Assembly (NCBI GenBank): GCA_954871525.1
Contig: OX940865.1
Span: 21,312,420-21,376,419, forward strand
Source of the DNA: Parietaria judaica
Lineage: Eukaryota; Streptophyta; Magnoliopsida; Rosales; Urticaceae
DNA: 64,000 nt
Direction: 5' to 3'
The notes beneath the pieces are model-generated. The model searched no databases, was not told where the DNA came from, and worked only from the letters and a program-made list of their open reading frames with translations. The position numbers and the translations under genes were made by a program. Each line of letters starts with the position of its first letter. Within the stretch, counting starts at the first letter, position 1. Positions 1 through 11,400 of the stretch are shown here, one piece after another.

Positions 1-3000
1 AAGCTTCGAATAAGCGTTCACCAATACTAAAGAACACAGGCCAACAAGCTGGTTGTACCTTTGAAAGGTTAGCTTTCTTGACATCATCAGCAATATCCAT
101 CAACATAATGTTAAACTTAAAGCATTGTCTGGTTGAGGACAAGACTTCTCTGACAGAGGAATTGTTTTCTGGAGCATCCGAGTTGCACGTGTAATAACGA
201 GAACTCTCTATGCCAGTTTGACAAACCGTGTCCCACTTAGAGCCTTGCTGGAAGTCAACCAAGCTTCCTTTGACTTTCTTCGACTTCAACGAGGATAGTG
301 AAGCTTCCCAAACCCTCTTACCACCTGAGCCTTGGGTAGAGCGAGAGCAGTGCTCTGCAGATTTGTTCGACTTCAATCTGGCAATAAGAAGGTTCCCATC
401 TACTTCATCATGGCCCTGAGGACCTGCCAAGAACACACAAAGATATAAAAGAGATCGTCATTAATTCAAAAACCTTCTTTGTACATCTGCAGCATTTTGT
501 AGTGATTACGGGTGAACTAACAACTGTAATCAGCTTTTGGGCATTTTTACAATCGGTGATGAGTTTTCCAATACTGTTTTTCAACATGTACCAATAAAAA
601 ACGGGTTTTACAAACAAATAAATCTCAGATCAAGTCCAAATTAAAAAAAAAATAACAGCACTTCCAAAATCAAAATAACATAGTGAAAATCATCAAAATA
701 AAATAGTCCAAATCAAAATAACATGGTAGGAAGGATAAAAATAAAATTGAAACTGAAACTGGAACCAGTACCCTTTTTTCTTACCGGTTAATGGTTTGTT
801 ACTGGCAAAAAAAACTTTGATTTAAAATGAACTGCCAAATGTAGAAAGTGAGTTCTGTTACCGTCTATTTTCTTCTCTATATGAGGGACCACATCATTCA
901 CCAACATTTCAGGACGATGAGATTCAGTCCCACTATGCTTTAGCGTTTCCACGGCGTTTGGATCCTCTGAATCTGGGACCTCAATAACACCAGAAGATGG
1001 TTTTCCCTTGGGCTGCAATAATAAACTCCACTTCAAGGAATCTGCAGTGCGAACTGAAGAATCCTGCTTCAGATGTAGAATCATGAGCGTTGAGCCACCG
1101 GGAAAGCTTAGCGCTTTGCGAATGCTGGATTTTATAGGCAGCCTCCGAGCTCTTCCCTTGACACCCACTTCTGCTAATGACACAAAACCCTGCAGTTTCA
1201 AGTTAATATAATATCTAGAGAATAGCAAAAAAAGTGAGTAATTATCAACATTCTCCCTATGGCTTTAAATAGTTTTAGAGAAATATAGAGCATTCAGTAT
1301 TTACCTGTTTATGCCAAAATCCTTCGGATTCCTTGTCTCCCCAACAGATTATCGAGGTGACACCTACGCTCTGAAGTCTCTTTCTTAGCTCCTCAAACAT
1401 AGTGCGACCAACTCCCTGCAAATTATAATATAATATAAGAATTTTGAAGCCAGATGAGAAATATAATGCTAAAATAAAGTGAAACTCCCTTATTAGTATA
1501 ACTTAATAAAAACATTATGATACAAAAGAGAAGGCACGTGAAATTTTTAGACCATTTAGCACTCATGTTATCAACGGTATAAAAGGGGGTCTATGAAGGC
1601 TAATTTAGTTAAATCAATTAAAAGGAACACGATAACAACGATATACTTGGGTAATTTTATAAAACATCTTATTTCTCTCTTTTGCATGTAGACACAGAAC
1701 ATAAACACAATTAAGATCAGATTAAAAAAACTTGCAACATAATGCAGGTACCATTTGTATAAAAAATAAAATAAAAAACAATAAAGAAAGTGCTGAGAGA
1801 ATGGAATTCTCAAAGAAGGACCTTTTGTTGGTAAATTGAATTGACAGCAGCAAGAGGAATCTCAGCATATTGCGTGTCAGCAGGAACAATTTGATAAGTA
1901 ATTGCACCTATAACCTGTATAAATAAAAATGAAACTTGATCCAATATGGTCTCTGATCGGAATACCTGGCATAATTAGTATAATAATGAGACATGCACAG
2001 TAGCAGAAAAATTACCTTTCCCGAATCTCCCTCTGGCATATTCAAAAGCAACGAGCAATACTTCCTGTGAGGGCGGCGGTAGTTGATTAGAAACGTGTCA
2101 AAAATTTTTAAGACAAATCATACCAATTCGTATTGTAAGACATATTAAAAAGAAAAAATCCTAAAACTAGTAGCAGGAAATGTAATAAAGAAACTGATTT
2201 GTACCCATTCATTACACATCTTTCCAAGAATGTCGAGTGTTTTCCGGTATTCGCAGCGTACTTCATAGTGGGTAGTTCCTTAAAGTACATCTCCAGCACT
2301 TTCTGCAAAACCCATGTACAGAATTATTCCGTTCCTCTCTACATATACAGAGACTTATATACAGTTTGAATACACGTGAAAAATTATTCAGTTCCTCTCT
2401 ACACTCTGTCATTACAAACATTACCTGAAGATATGACCTGCTAATACCGCTAAGATCTTTGGGATTAGCCAGCACAAAGGTGAGCACATCTTCATGTGAA
2501 GCATCAATCTCCCTCACACCCTCCTCACCTGTGCAAAATAATTCAATCTATATTGTTCCCAAATATCACATTTTCATGCTATAACTACACATATACAATA
2601 TATATAATATATATATACATTATAGTTCATAATACTAGCTTTCCTTCCAGTTGGAAATCCCATTTCATCTCAATACATTTTTCATCGAAACATCAAGATG
2701 CAATAATCACAGAGCTTCCAATATTTTCAGTAAAAGAAGCCAAACAAGAATACCCAGATCAGTAGACTTACAGCCCTCGCGGTTCTCTCCATCGATGTCC
2801 TTCTCCTTCCTCACTGAAACCGAAATACCAGAACAAAAGAAATCAGGAAAAAAGGAAGAAAGTCTCCCGTGAATTAACTTCGAGCGATTTCCGATACCTG
2901 AAACTCGAATCTTCACATTTCGCGAGACGGAGATCTGGAGGCTGTCCCCTTCCGATTCGCAAGCGTATTTCTTCGCCTCCACCGAAACCTCGCAATTGCC

Positions 3001-3146
3001 TGCAAACATTACGCAAAATCGAGCATAGAGATCAGAAGAGGATCCATTTGCTTGCAGATTGATTGAATGGAGGTCTCTTTCGCAGGGAAGCCATTACCGA
3101 TTGGGATTGAAGAGCGAGGAATCGAAGAGGTCTTTTTTGGCGCCAT
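1..3146 (-). CDS. GNAT acetyltransferase-domain protein, probable GNAT-BRCT fusion (3' end off window)
   Basis: Ten minus-strand exons are readable: 3146-3098, 2999-2898, 2813-2772, 2528-2425, 2302-2205, 2064-2016, 1914-1822, 1415-1305, 1189-862 and 423-59. They total 1,341 bp (447 residues) and end in phase 0 at a donor, so the gene continues left of base 1. Residues ~130-240 look like a GNAT fold: a strand VIGAITYQIV, then QQKGVGRTMFEELRKRL, which fits the acetyl-CoA binding Q/RxxGxG/A loop, then WGDKESEGFWHKQGF. Residues 326-447 are Ser/Lys-rich and probably disordered. The tandem copy downstream has the homologous last exon followed by BRCT exons, so I infer that BRCT repeats complete this protein beyond the window. 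Known GNATs acetylate lysines or small amines; the substrate is unknown here. A DNA-damage or chromatin role is inference. The start ATG (3146) lies just inside a TATA-bearing promoter (3,215-3,225). Confidence 0.75.
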
Positions 3147-3419
3147 TGTTATGTTTTTCGAGTTTCGTCTTTCGAAGCGGGAGAGAGAGAGAGAGACACT
3201 GAGAAAATGAAAGGTTTATATAGGCGGGTGATTGGGGCATTATCGTAAATACGCCGTTAACTTTTTTTTATATTCCTATCCAAATAATTTTAGTTCAAGA
3301 AATCCGTATTATTATTTTTCGACATAAGATTTGCTGGTAAAAAATTATTTAGATAAAATTTTTGCTATTTATTATCCTAATTTAAAACTACAAGAACTTA
3401 TAAATAAAAAGAAAGAAAA

Positions 3420-3920
3420 CTATGAAAAATATTATGTGAAACAATCTTTCATATTTTTGGCATAACTCACTCATTTTTTGTCCAAAAATTATAAATATAC
3501 ACTCGTTAAAAAGAAAAAATATTTATCTACAACTTTATAGTTTTACGTTTCATCATAAAATTTCATTAAGTATATTAAAATTTGCTTGAAACAAATATTT
3601 TGCATTAAACTAATGTCCAATTTTACGTTGTATTTCGTATTTTAATTTTTTTTTATAAAACCTATAACAACAAAGCTGTATATTTATCTCTTATCTTTCC
3701 GACCACAGGTCGTGCATAAAATTTGGACAAAAAATGAGTGAGTTATGTCAAAAATACGAAAAGTGCACATAAAAGAGGAATCACTCTCTAACGGTCAAGT
3801 GACGAAAAACACGAAAATATCTAACGGATCAAACATTGGGTACATTAGCCGCCGAAAATAAACATTGGATACATAATCCGCACAAAATCAAACATTGAGT
3901 ACATTAGCCGCAATTTACCC
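3420..3920. repeat. Half of a ~1 kb foldback (MULE-like) element
   Basis: This stretch matches only the right arm and loop of the foldback family found whole at 10,017, 25,811 and 61,345. It has the shared CATAACTCACTCATTTTT block and ends in the family terminus GCCGCAATTTACCC. The left arm is absent, so this is a truncated copy or solo arm between the two tandem GNAT/BRCT genes. Confidence 0.75.
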
Positions 3921-4979
3921 TTTAAAATAATTGGCGTCAATACCTCATCAAACTTTGACTATGTTTGCAAGTAACCCCTTGAAAATAGTAATCAAATCTT
4001 GTCCACTTGGAAGAAAAAATCGCATTCATAGTTGTTTGGTTAAATTAAAACTTAATTTTAAATTTACTGTCACGCTAATTTTAAGGCTAATTTACTCATT
4101 TTTGCAATAAAATGATCTGGTTTTCTTACCCTTCTGAATTTGAAGGAATACCGCCACCAATCACTCAAATTTAAACCGGTACAATTTAATTATTAAACAT
4201 TGAAAAATTACTAAATTGGTCTCAAAAGTAAGGAAACATTAATTTTTTAAAACTAAGTTTTATATAAATTTAAAGACGCCAAAATTTAAAAGTTGAAAAA
4301 CTTTGCTGCTAACTATTTTAAAATTGTTATACCGTTACACTTTTCTTTTTTTCTCATTTTTCTCAATAAAATTAAATAGATAAAATCCACACCAATAAGG
4401 CATTTATATAATTATATAATTTCCCTAAAAAAAGGCAATTATATAATTAAAATGAGATTGATATTTTATATGATGGTAAACCCAATAGATAATTTGTGCC
4501 TCTACAAACCTTGAGACACAAGTTAATAGTAATACTAGTGGAGGTGAAAGGATGTAAGTATTTAAGCAAAATTAACACAGAAAACGACAACAAAATTCAA
4601 TAGACGACATATTCATGATAAACAACATCATAAACAGTCAATGAACAATAGAGTTTATAGAAACTAATACCATAATTAACATAAATTGTTCTATTTTTTT
4701 TTTAAAATAAGTGTATCTATATATATCTTCAAAAGAAAGACCGAGACAAAAGGTTCAATGATTTCAAGTGTTATCCCGGTCTCGGATCCCGGTTCCCACT
4801 GTTAACCAAAAACGGACCGAAACTATAATTAGAACGACCTGTACACGATTTTCAACCCTAGTAAATAGCATCTATGTGTTGTTATGTTTCTTCACTTCCT
4901 GAAGTTTGAGATCAGCACTTGATAGTTCACCATAGTCCGATACAGTCGAGCTCCGAAGCGAGCCTTTGTCGAAGCAAAG
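3921..4979. other. AT-rich spacer
   Basis: No gene or clear repeat seen. It is the 3' flank of the chimeric BRCT gene and part of the intergenic region. Confidence 0.6.
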
Positions 4980-7900
4980 TCACGCTACCGGAGCGTCAAA
5001 ATTGAGCCTCTGTCTCATCACGCATCTCAAAAGCTGGTCGTGGCTGCAATAATATGGGTATAGCCATAGCATCATCAGGGGTCTTTCCAACAAGACCTCG
5101 CGTTCCAAGCATTTTTCATCAGCGACGTAAATGGTTTTGTCTGGTAGGTCTTTGAAAGAGCTCTCAATGATCTGCATGAAATAAGAACACACATAAATTT
5201 TGGCAAATATCCCCATGTTACAGATGCACGCATACAAAATAATTATAATATGGCAAATATCCCCATGTTACAAATAAGTAACATTTAAAATAGGAACGAA
5301 AAAACATGGACAAATCATGTCACCTCGTGAAACTTCACTGTAGGGAGTTACTGGATAAAACTTAAATACTTCCACCCAAAAAAATTAAATCATTAAGAAT
5401 TTGTGGCGCAAAAAAAAAAGTGGGAATATAATTCAGAATTTTGTACTATGAAAGTATTTTTGCCGCAAAATTTGTTATCTTTCTGTTTATGTCACATCAA
5501 TAATAGCCCTCAAGAGTCAAAAGTCAAAACTATCACCCTTTTAATTGTTATACATCCTATACATTAAAACTGTATAAAAACATAAAATAAAATATAGTGA
5601 TTAAAATAATAGAATTTGACAGACTCAAGTTATTATGGAATAATAAATGTTACTTATTTATGGTTTTTCTATTTAGAGCATTTTTTTTTCTTCTGTTATA
5701 TCCGTATTTGAACGCCATTTTGACGGCCTTTTAGCTACGTCGTTCTAACAATATCGGTTATCATTGCTGGGTTTTAGTACCGAGTCCTATCAAACAAGTA
5801 CCCTAAAATTCTTCGAATGAAGTCTTGGAGGCACCCTAAAACTTAACGACAATAATTAATACGGAAATATAAAATATAAAGAGATATAACATGAATTAAC
5901 AAAACAAAATATTAGAGAATGATTCTAAATAGCAAGGACCAAGTAAGGGTTAGTAATAAACATACATTGGCACCAGCTGATCTGACAATTATAGACAAGT
6001 GCTGCGCTGCAGGAGTTTCAGGACGATCAAAACATACATCGTGCCCTTTAAGAAACCCTGCTGAACACGTTTTCACTCTCGAGATCGCAGTTTTTAACTT
6101 GAGTTTATACTTCAGCTCATACTCCTTGTCGATCAATATGTATGGCTTCTCATCTACATCATAAAAGGCTTCTCTTAGAGCTAAGAACAATAAGATAAAA
6201 ACCCGGGTAATATAATAAAATACTTTAGTCCCCAGGTTACTATTTTATGTAGGTTATGCGGTAATTACTAAAGCCGTTCCAAGTTGCAACTCACTCAAAA
6301 ATCTGCCTTGTCGAGAGCTTTCTCGTAACCAACTTTCTGAGACTATCCAAGCTCTGCACAAGAGTACAGACAATGCTGAGTGTATAATCTGATGTCATTT
6401 ACGAGTAAGCAAACGCAATTATCAAAAGCCTCGACATATGAAGCAGCGAAAGTTTAGACCAGGGTTCAATTTTTTGCGGTTTTCAAACTTAATCATTTAA
6501 GTAGATGTGGCAAAGAATTGAAGTATGAGAGCACTAACCCTGAGCAAAGTGCAGTGCAGAAATCTAAAGTTTCTATCACTTTGTCTGCGATGACATGCGT
6601 GCTTGATCGTCCATCCGATGTAACAATACCGCCGAGTTCTGATATAACCTATACAAAAATAATAATTTTAAAAGCGAAAAAACGAACTTCTCACGCGTAC
6701 AGATATAGATATCCCGCCAAATAAGTTCACCAATACAGTTAATGACATAATAATATGGGTCTTACGCAAAATTGGTCAACAAGCTGATTGTACCTTTGAA
6801 AGGTTAGCTCTCTTGGCATCATCAGCAAAATCACTCAGCATGATCTTAAAGCATAGTCGGGTTGTGGATACTCGTGGCATTACAGCATAATCTCTGGTCG
6901 AAGACCTGTTTTTCGGAACATCCGAGTTACATGTGTCCCTGTTGGAGCCTAGCTGGCATTCAACCATGCTTCCTCTGACTTTCTTCGACTTCGACGAGGA
7001 TAATGAAGACTCACAGACCCTCTTAGCGCCTGAACCTTGTGTTGAACTAGCGCAGCGCTCTGGTGATTTGTTCGGCTCCAATTGGGCTATTAGAAGCAAG
7101 CCTTGGCACTGAGGACCTGTCAAGAACAAACAAACTTCACTAACTTTCAATTACCTTGTATACCAAGGTACATAAGAAACCATTACTTATTCATTAACCC
7201 TCTTTCTACACTTGCAAAACCGTTATCCGAGTCATAGTGTTCATCGAATAGCGCATTACATCTCCTTTTAAAATATTGGTTGAGTCCATGATGAGATCGC
7301 ACCTGTTGTTTGTGTACACACTGGCGGTGGTAATGGAAGTGGTGGGGGCGCTGAGCTTTGCAGTTCGTGAGTCCGCATAAATATCTCATTATCGTCTCTC
7401 AAACCAACAACATTGTCTTCGGCTTCGTGTACAAGGCAATCACGATCGACTTGTATAGGTGGCACATTTCCTCTTTCCTTCGCGCTTCCATTAACAATTC
7501 TTGCATCACCGCATGAAGATGGGGCATCATTCACGCTCTTAAGCACAGGAGTAATACATAGAGGAAGCCTTTCAGACATCGGCAACAACAAATACTCGCT
7601 TACGTGACGATTGCAAGACAGGGTCACAGGCCTAAAACGAGGATACGGAGCTCCTAGCTCAACTTTGAGAGTATGTGTAGATCTATCAACCGATAATATA
7701 TCGTAAAACATATCCATTAATTGTTGATACGATATATCAACCGGTGTCTTACAATAATCATTTTGGCCATTCCGATAGATCCATTGTTCGCCTTGTTGAA
7801 CCCACTGACCATTGTATTCAAAGAATAACGCAACGCTAGGACCTGAAAAATATAATAAACACGGCATCATAACCAAATTTCTTATCTTGTATCTTCATTG

Positions 7901-8324
7901 GCATGCTCAAATTTCGAAATGCTTACAGGTGAAACTAGAACCTGTGATCAGTTTTTGGGCATTATTACATCCGGTGACGGGTTTTCCGGTGATCAGATTT
8001 TCAACAAGCACCAGAAAAAACGGGTTTTGAAAATAAATAAATTTCAAACCAAGTCCAAATCAACAAAACAACACTTCCAAATCAAATAACACGGTAAGAA
8101 AAGATGAAATTGACTTTAAAATCTATAGTTCTGTACACATATATGATTCGAAACTGTGATCGGAGCCAGTCCCCGATTTTTTTCGAACCCGTTGCCGGTT
8201 TATTACTGGCAGAACCAACAAACACTGATTTCAATTCAAACATGTAAGTTTCTTTGCATAAATTCAAACAGAGAAGTGGAAATTGAAGAAAGTGAGTAGT
8301 TTTACCGTCAATTTCCTTCTCCAT
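4980..8324 (-). CDS. Chimeric BRCT-domain protein with an inserted MULE-type PB1-like exon (tandem duplicate lacking GNAT)
   Basis: Exons 8324-8306, 7842-7303, 7116-6794, 6648-6539, 6353-6295, 6180-5966 and 5171-4980 sum to 1,458 bp, giving 485 residues with all junctions in frame. Residues 8-186 come from a MULE transposase-like N-terminal domain (FFEYNGQWVQQ, then VDISYQQLMDMFYDILSVD). The next exon is homologous to the Ser/Lys-rich exon at 59-423 of the neighbour. The following exons give one BRCT repeat (ELGGIVTSDGRSSTHVIA, then GAWIVSESWLRES, with the conserved Trp) and a second, weaker one ending near the stop. Paired BRCTs usually bind phosphopeptides in DNA-damage signalling, as in MDC1 and PTIP. 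The promoter resembles that of the neighbour, but all GNAT exons are missing. The ATG at 8324 is the first in frame. Expression is not shown, so it could be a young pseudogene, although no frame is broken. Confidence 0.65.
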
Positions 8325-8384
8325 TTCAGGACGAGGCAATTCACTCCCTCACCATTAACAGGCTTCAAACTCCAATCTTCGCGT

Positions 8385-8475
8385 TTCCCCAACCGCCCTT
8401 GCATTTCCAGCGGGAAAGATCTTATGTTGCCACCAATTGGGGTATTCTCGTAAATATGCCGAAAAATCTTATGTT
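8385..8475 (-). promoter_or_regulatory. Duplicated promoter segment shared with the GNAT gene
   Basis: The stretch around 8,435-8,461 (ATTGGGGTATTCTCGTAAATATGCC on the plus strand, broken here as ATTGGGGTATT then CTCGTAAATATGCC) parallels 3,230-3,255 upstream of the first GNAT gene. This shows that the duplication included the promoter. Confidence 0.55.
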
Positions 8476-8652
8476 GCCGCCAATGTCCTTCGAATATGTA
8501 AAATCAGTTTTTTTTTTTTTTTTTGAAAGAGTAAAATCAGTTTTTTATTCTTTAAAAATTGAAAATACCTTAATATAAAATTCGAAGAATCGATTAATCT
8601 CCATGTCGTTTCCGCATAAACATGTCGTACACGTCCTCAATCCCCGGGCCGC

Positions 8653-8741
8653 CACGTGTCCAGCCGGAACTCCTCGCCCCATCCACATCTTGCACAGGTG
8701 GCAGAACTCGTTCATGCAAGATACACTTCACGAGCCACGTG
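8653..8741 (+). promoter_or_regulatory. G-box pair in the F-box gene promoter
   Basis: Two perfect CACGTG cores (8653-8658 and 8736-8741), each in the context GCCACGTGTC, lie ~150-230 bp upstream of the F-box start. A further CCACGTCACC is at ~8,780 and a TATA-like ACATATAAC at ~8,803. ACGTGTC is the ABRE/G-box class bound by bZIP and bHLH factors; an ABA or light response is inference. Confidence 0.5.
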
Positions 8742-8884
8742 TCGCCGATATCGTAGCAAACCCCACCGTAACTACCCTCCACGTCACCGCAGCACATCAA
8801 AACACATATAACAGTGACCGACCGCCATGGGAGCTCTACTTCTGGACCTCCATTCTCTCTGACTCTACGTATAGAACTCGAAAC

Positions 8885-9694
8885 ATGATTTTGGCAATGT
8901 CTCTCGACAGAGGTTCTTCTCCTTCTTCATCGTCCTCGCCACCGCCATGGGAGGTCCTGGCTCTTGTCTCTCCCTACATGGACGCCGGAACCCTAGCCAC
9001 CGCCTCCTGCGTCTGCAAAGCCTGGTTCGCCGCCATGTCCGCCGACCACATCTGGGGCCCAATCTGCGCCTGCGAGTTTCCCTCCCTCGCTGCCCTCCCC
9101 GCTGCCGACGTCCCGCGCCGCAAAATCTTCTCTCTCGGCCGTTCCGCTGTCAAGTCCCGTCTCCGTCAAGCCCCCGCCAAGCCCCGCCTCTCCCTCGACG
9201 ATCTCGCCTTCGCCGTCACCGTAACCGCTGAGTCCGGGACCCTCGTCTCGCTCCTCAAGCCCTGCACTGACCTCGCTACCGACCCCGACGGAGTGTTCCT
9301 CTTCGACCTCGGCCCCGGGGTGAGCCCTGTCCCTCCTCGCGTGCTGGCGGGGCCGGAGGAGGTGAGGGTGGTGTGGAGCGTGGTGTTGCGGGAGTGGCGG
9401 GGTGTGTTCACCGCGATGGAGTGGGGTGGGAAGATGGGGGTGGCGGCAGGCGGGGAGGGGTGGGTCTCGGCGGAGCTACCGATCCCCGGATGCTGCGGCG
9501 CGGTAGCGGCTGCGGGGAGCGGGGTGGCGGCGGATTGGAAGGTGGGGTTTGGCGCGGGAGTTGGCGGGAGGGTGGGGGTGGAACGGGTTGCCGTTGGGCT
9601 GTTAAACGTGGTGGATTGGAGGTATTTAGCGGTGGATGATGGGCTTAGGTACTTGCAGCATTTTCTCCTTGAGAATGATAGTTTATGTACGTGA
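8885..9694 (+). CDS. F-box protein (At5g04010/NSFBx-like)
   Basis: A single exon encodes 269 residues. After a short Ser/Pro-rich start, residues ~22-65 form an F-box: PPPWEVLALVSPYMDAGTL, then ASCVCKAWFAAM and DHIWGPIC. F-box proteins recruit substrates to SCF ubiquitin ligases through SKP1. The rest (RLSLDDLAFAVTVTAESGTL, then WKVGFGAGVGG) has no recognisable repeat and resembles the plant family of At5g04010. The frame is open upstream to 8603, but that part contains the G-boxes and a TATA-like site, so I start at 8885; 8897 is also possible. A separate short upstream ORF starts at 8827 (11 codons) and may affect translation. The body is GC-rich compared with its AT-rich flanks. The target is unknown. 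Confidence 0.75.
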   Translation: MILAMSLDRGSSPSSSSSPPPWEVLALVSPYMDAGTLATASCVCKAWFAAMSADHIWGPICACEFPSLAALPAADVPRRKIFSLGRSAVKSRLRQAPAKPRLSLDDLAFAVTVTAESGTLVSLLKPCTDLATDPDGVFLFDLGPGVSPVPPRVLAGPEEVRVVWSVVLREWRGVFTAMEWGGKMGVAAGGEGWVSAELPIPGCCGAVAAAGSGVAADWKVGFGAGVGGRVGVERVAVGLLNVVDWRYLAVDDGLRYLQHFLLENDSLCT

Positions 9695-10016
9695 TATGTG
9701 TATCATCAGTACGTATATATATGTGATTGTGAATGTTTATCTTTTGTTTTGAAATGTAAAAATGATTATGTATATATAATATACGAGATCAGTTGTTGTA
9801 AGACGTTAAGGTTCTACTATCATATATTTGACTGAGTTTGAGGATTCTCGAATCCATAACGTAATCTGTTATGGAGAAAGAAAAAAGTTAACGTTCATGT
9901 TAACATGATGAAACTACGTGCAACTTTTTAAGAAGAAAAATTCCTACGAAATTGATTGTTTTACTTCGAATTGTAAGTAAAAAGGTATTTGGAATATATA
10001 AAAATCGTTATATATA
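9695..10016. other. AT-rich 3' flank of the F-box gene
   Basis: Nothing recognisable apart from probable 3' untranslated sequence. Confidence 0.5.
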
Positions 10017-10952
10017 GGGTAAAATGCGGCTAATGTACCCAATGTTTGATTTTCTGCGGATTATGTACTCAATGTTTATTTTCGACGGCTAATGTACTCA
10101 ATGTTTGATCCGTTAGATTTTTTGGGTTTTCCGTCAGTTGACAGTTAGAGAGTTATATGTACACTTTTAACTCACTCATTTTTTGTCCAAATTTTATGCA
10201 CAACCATAGATCTACAACTTTAATGTTTTAAGTTTTGTAAAATCAGTTTTAAAAAAATACGAAATTTCAAGTACAACGTAAAACTGGACATTAGTTTAAT
10301 GCAAAATATTTGTTTCGAGCAAATTTTAATATAATTAATGACTTTTTATGATGAAACGTAAAAGCAAAAAGTTGTAGATAAATGTTTTATCTTTCCAACG
10401 GGTGTTTATTTATAAATTTTGGATAAAAAATGAGTGAATTATGCCAAAAATATGAAATATTATTTCACATCACATCTTTTATATTTTTGGCATAACTCAC
10501 TCATTTTTTGTCAAAAATTTATAAATAAACACCCGTTGGAAAGATAAAACATTTATCTACAACTTTTTTGTTTTAAGTTTCATCATAAAAAGTCATTAAG
10601 TATATTAAAATTTGCTCGAAACAAATATTTTGCATTAAACTAATGTCCAGTTTTACGTTGTACTTGAAATTTCGTATTTTTTTAAAACTGATTTTACAAA
10701 ACTTAAAACATTAAAGTTGTAGATCTATCTCTTATGTTTCCAACCATAGGTCGTGCATAAAATTTGGACAAAAAATGAGTGAGTTATGTCAAAAATACGA
10801 AAAGTGTACATATAACTCTCTAACGGTCAACTGACGGAAAACCCAAAAATATCTAACGGATCAAACATTGGGTACATTAGCCGCCAAAAATAAACATTGG
10901 GTATATAATCCGCAGAAAATAAAACATTGGGTACATTAGCCGCAGTTTACCC
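10017..10952. mobile_element. Foldback non-autonomous element, copy 1
   Basis: A 936-bp near-perfect long inverted repeat. The left arm begins GGGTAAAATGCGGCTAATG and the right arm ends with CATTAGCCGCAGTTTACCC; the arms pair almost to the centre at ~10,475. There is no coding capacity. The termini resemble those of the MULEs at 14,359 and 49,001 (GGGT followed by a TGCGG core). The flanks here (TTATATATA and TTTTTTATT) do not form a clean target duplication. Confidence 0.8.
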
Positions 10953-11400
10953 TTTTTTTATTTTTATTTTTTGCTAAGTGTTAGAGATGCATATCTCCTC
11001 CCCCTTAAAAAAAAAAAAGAACTGGGAAGAGGATAAGAGGATAAGGGATTCTTATCATTTTATTTTCTTTGCTCGGCCTTCTTTGCTCGGCACTCTCGCC
11101 GTGGGCACTCTCGCCTCTCTTGATCTTCGCTCGGTGTTCTCACCGAGCAGCTTTCTTAGGCACTCTCGCCTATCTCTTCTTCGGCTCGTCGTGGGCACTC
11201 TCGCCTCTTTTGAAATTCGCTCATTCGTTCTCGCCTATCTTTTATTGTGATAAAAAGTATTAAAATATATTTTTTGTAAGTAAATGGTTTATGGTATGGT
11301 TCACCGTCAAATATCACTCTCTCCAATGAACGTCACTTATAATTGTCGAGTCCGAGTCCATATGAGTAGGGGTTTGTGTTAACTTCAAAAATATGATTAG
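10953..11400. repeat. Low-complexity CTCTCGCC-rich stretch
   Basis: From ~11,090 to 11,245 the phrase GGCACTCTCGCC and shorter TCTCGCC units recur about five times in imperfect copies, and GCTCGG also recurs. No gene is apparent. It precedes the LINE insertion. Confidence 0.5.

Noticed and set aside
228..419. 63-codon plus-strand frame at the left edge
   Set aside because: It is the antisense of the Ser/Lys-rich exon of the GNAT gene (59-423).
8603..8884. N-terminal extension of the F-box protein
   Set aside because: The stretch contains promoter-like G-boxes and a TATA-like site and shows no domain; the F-box begins after 8885.
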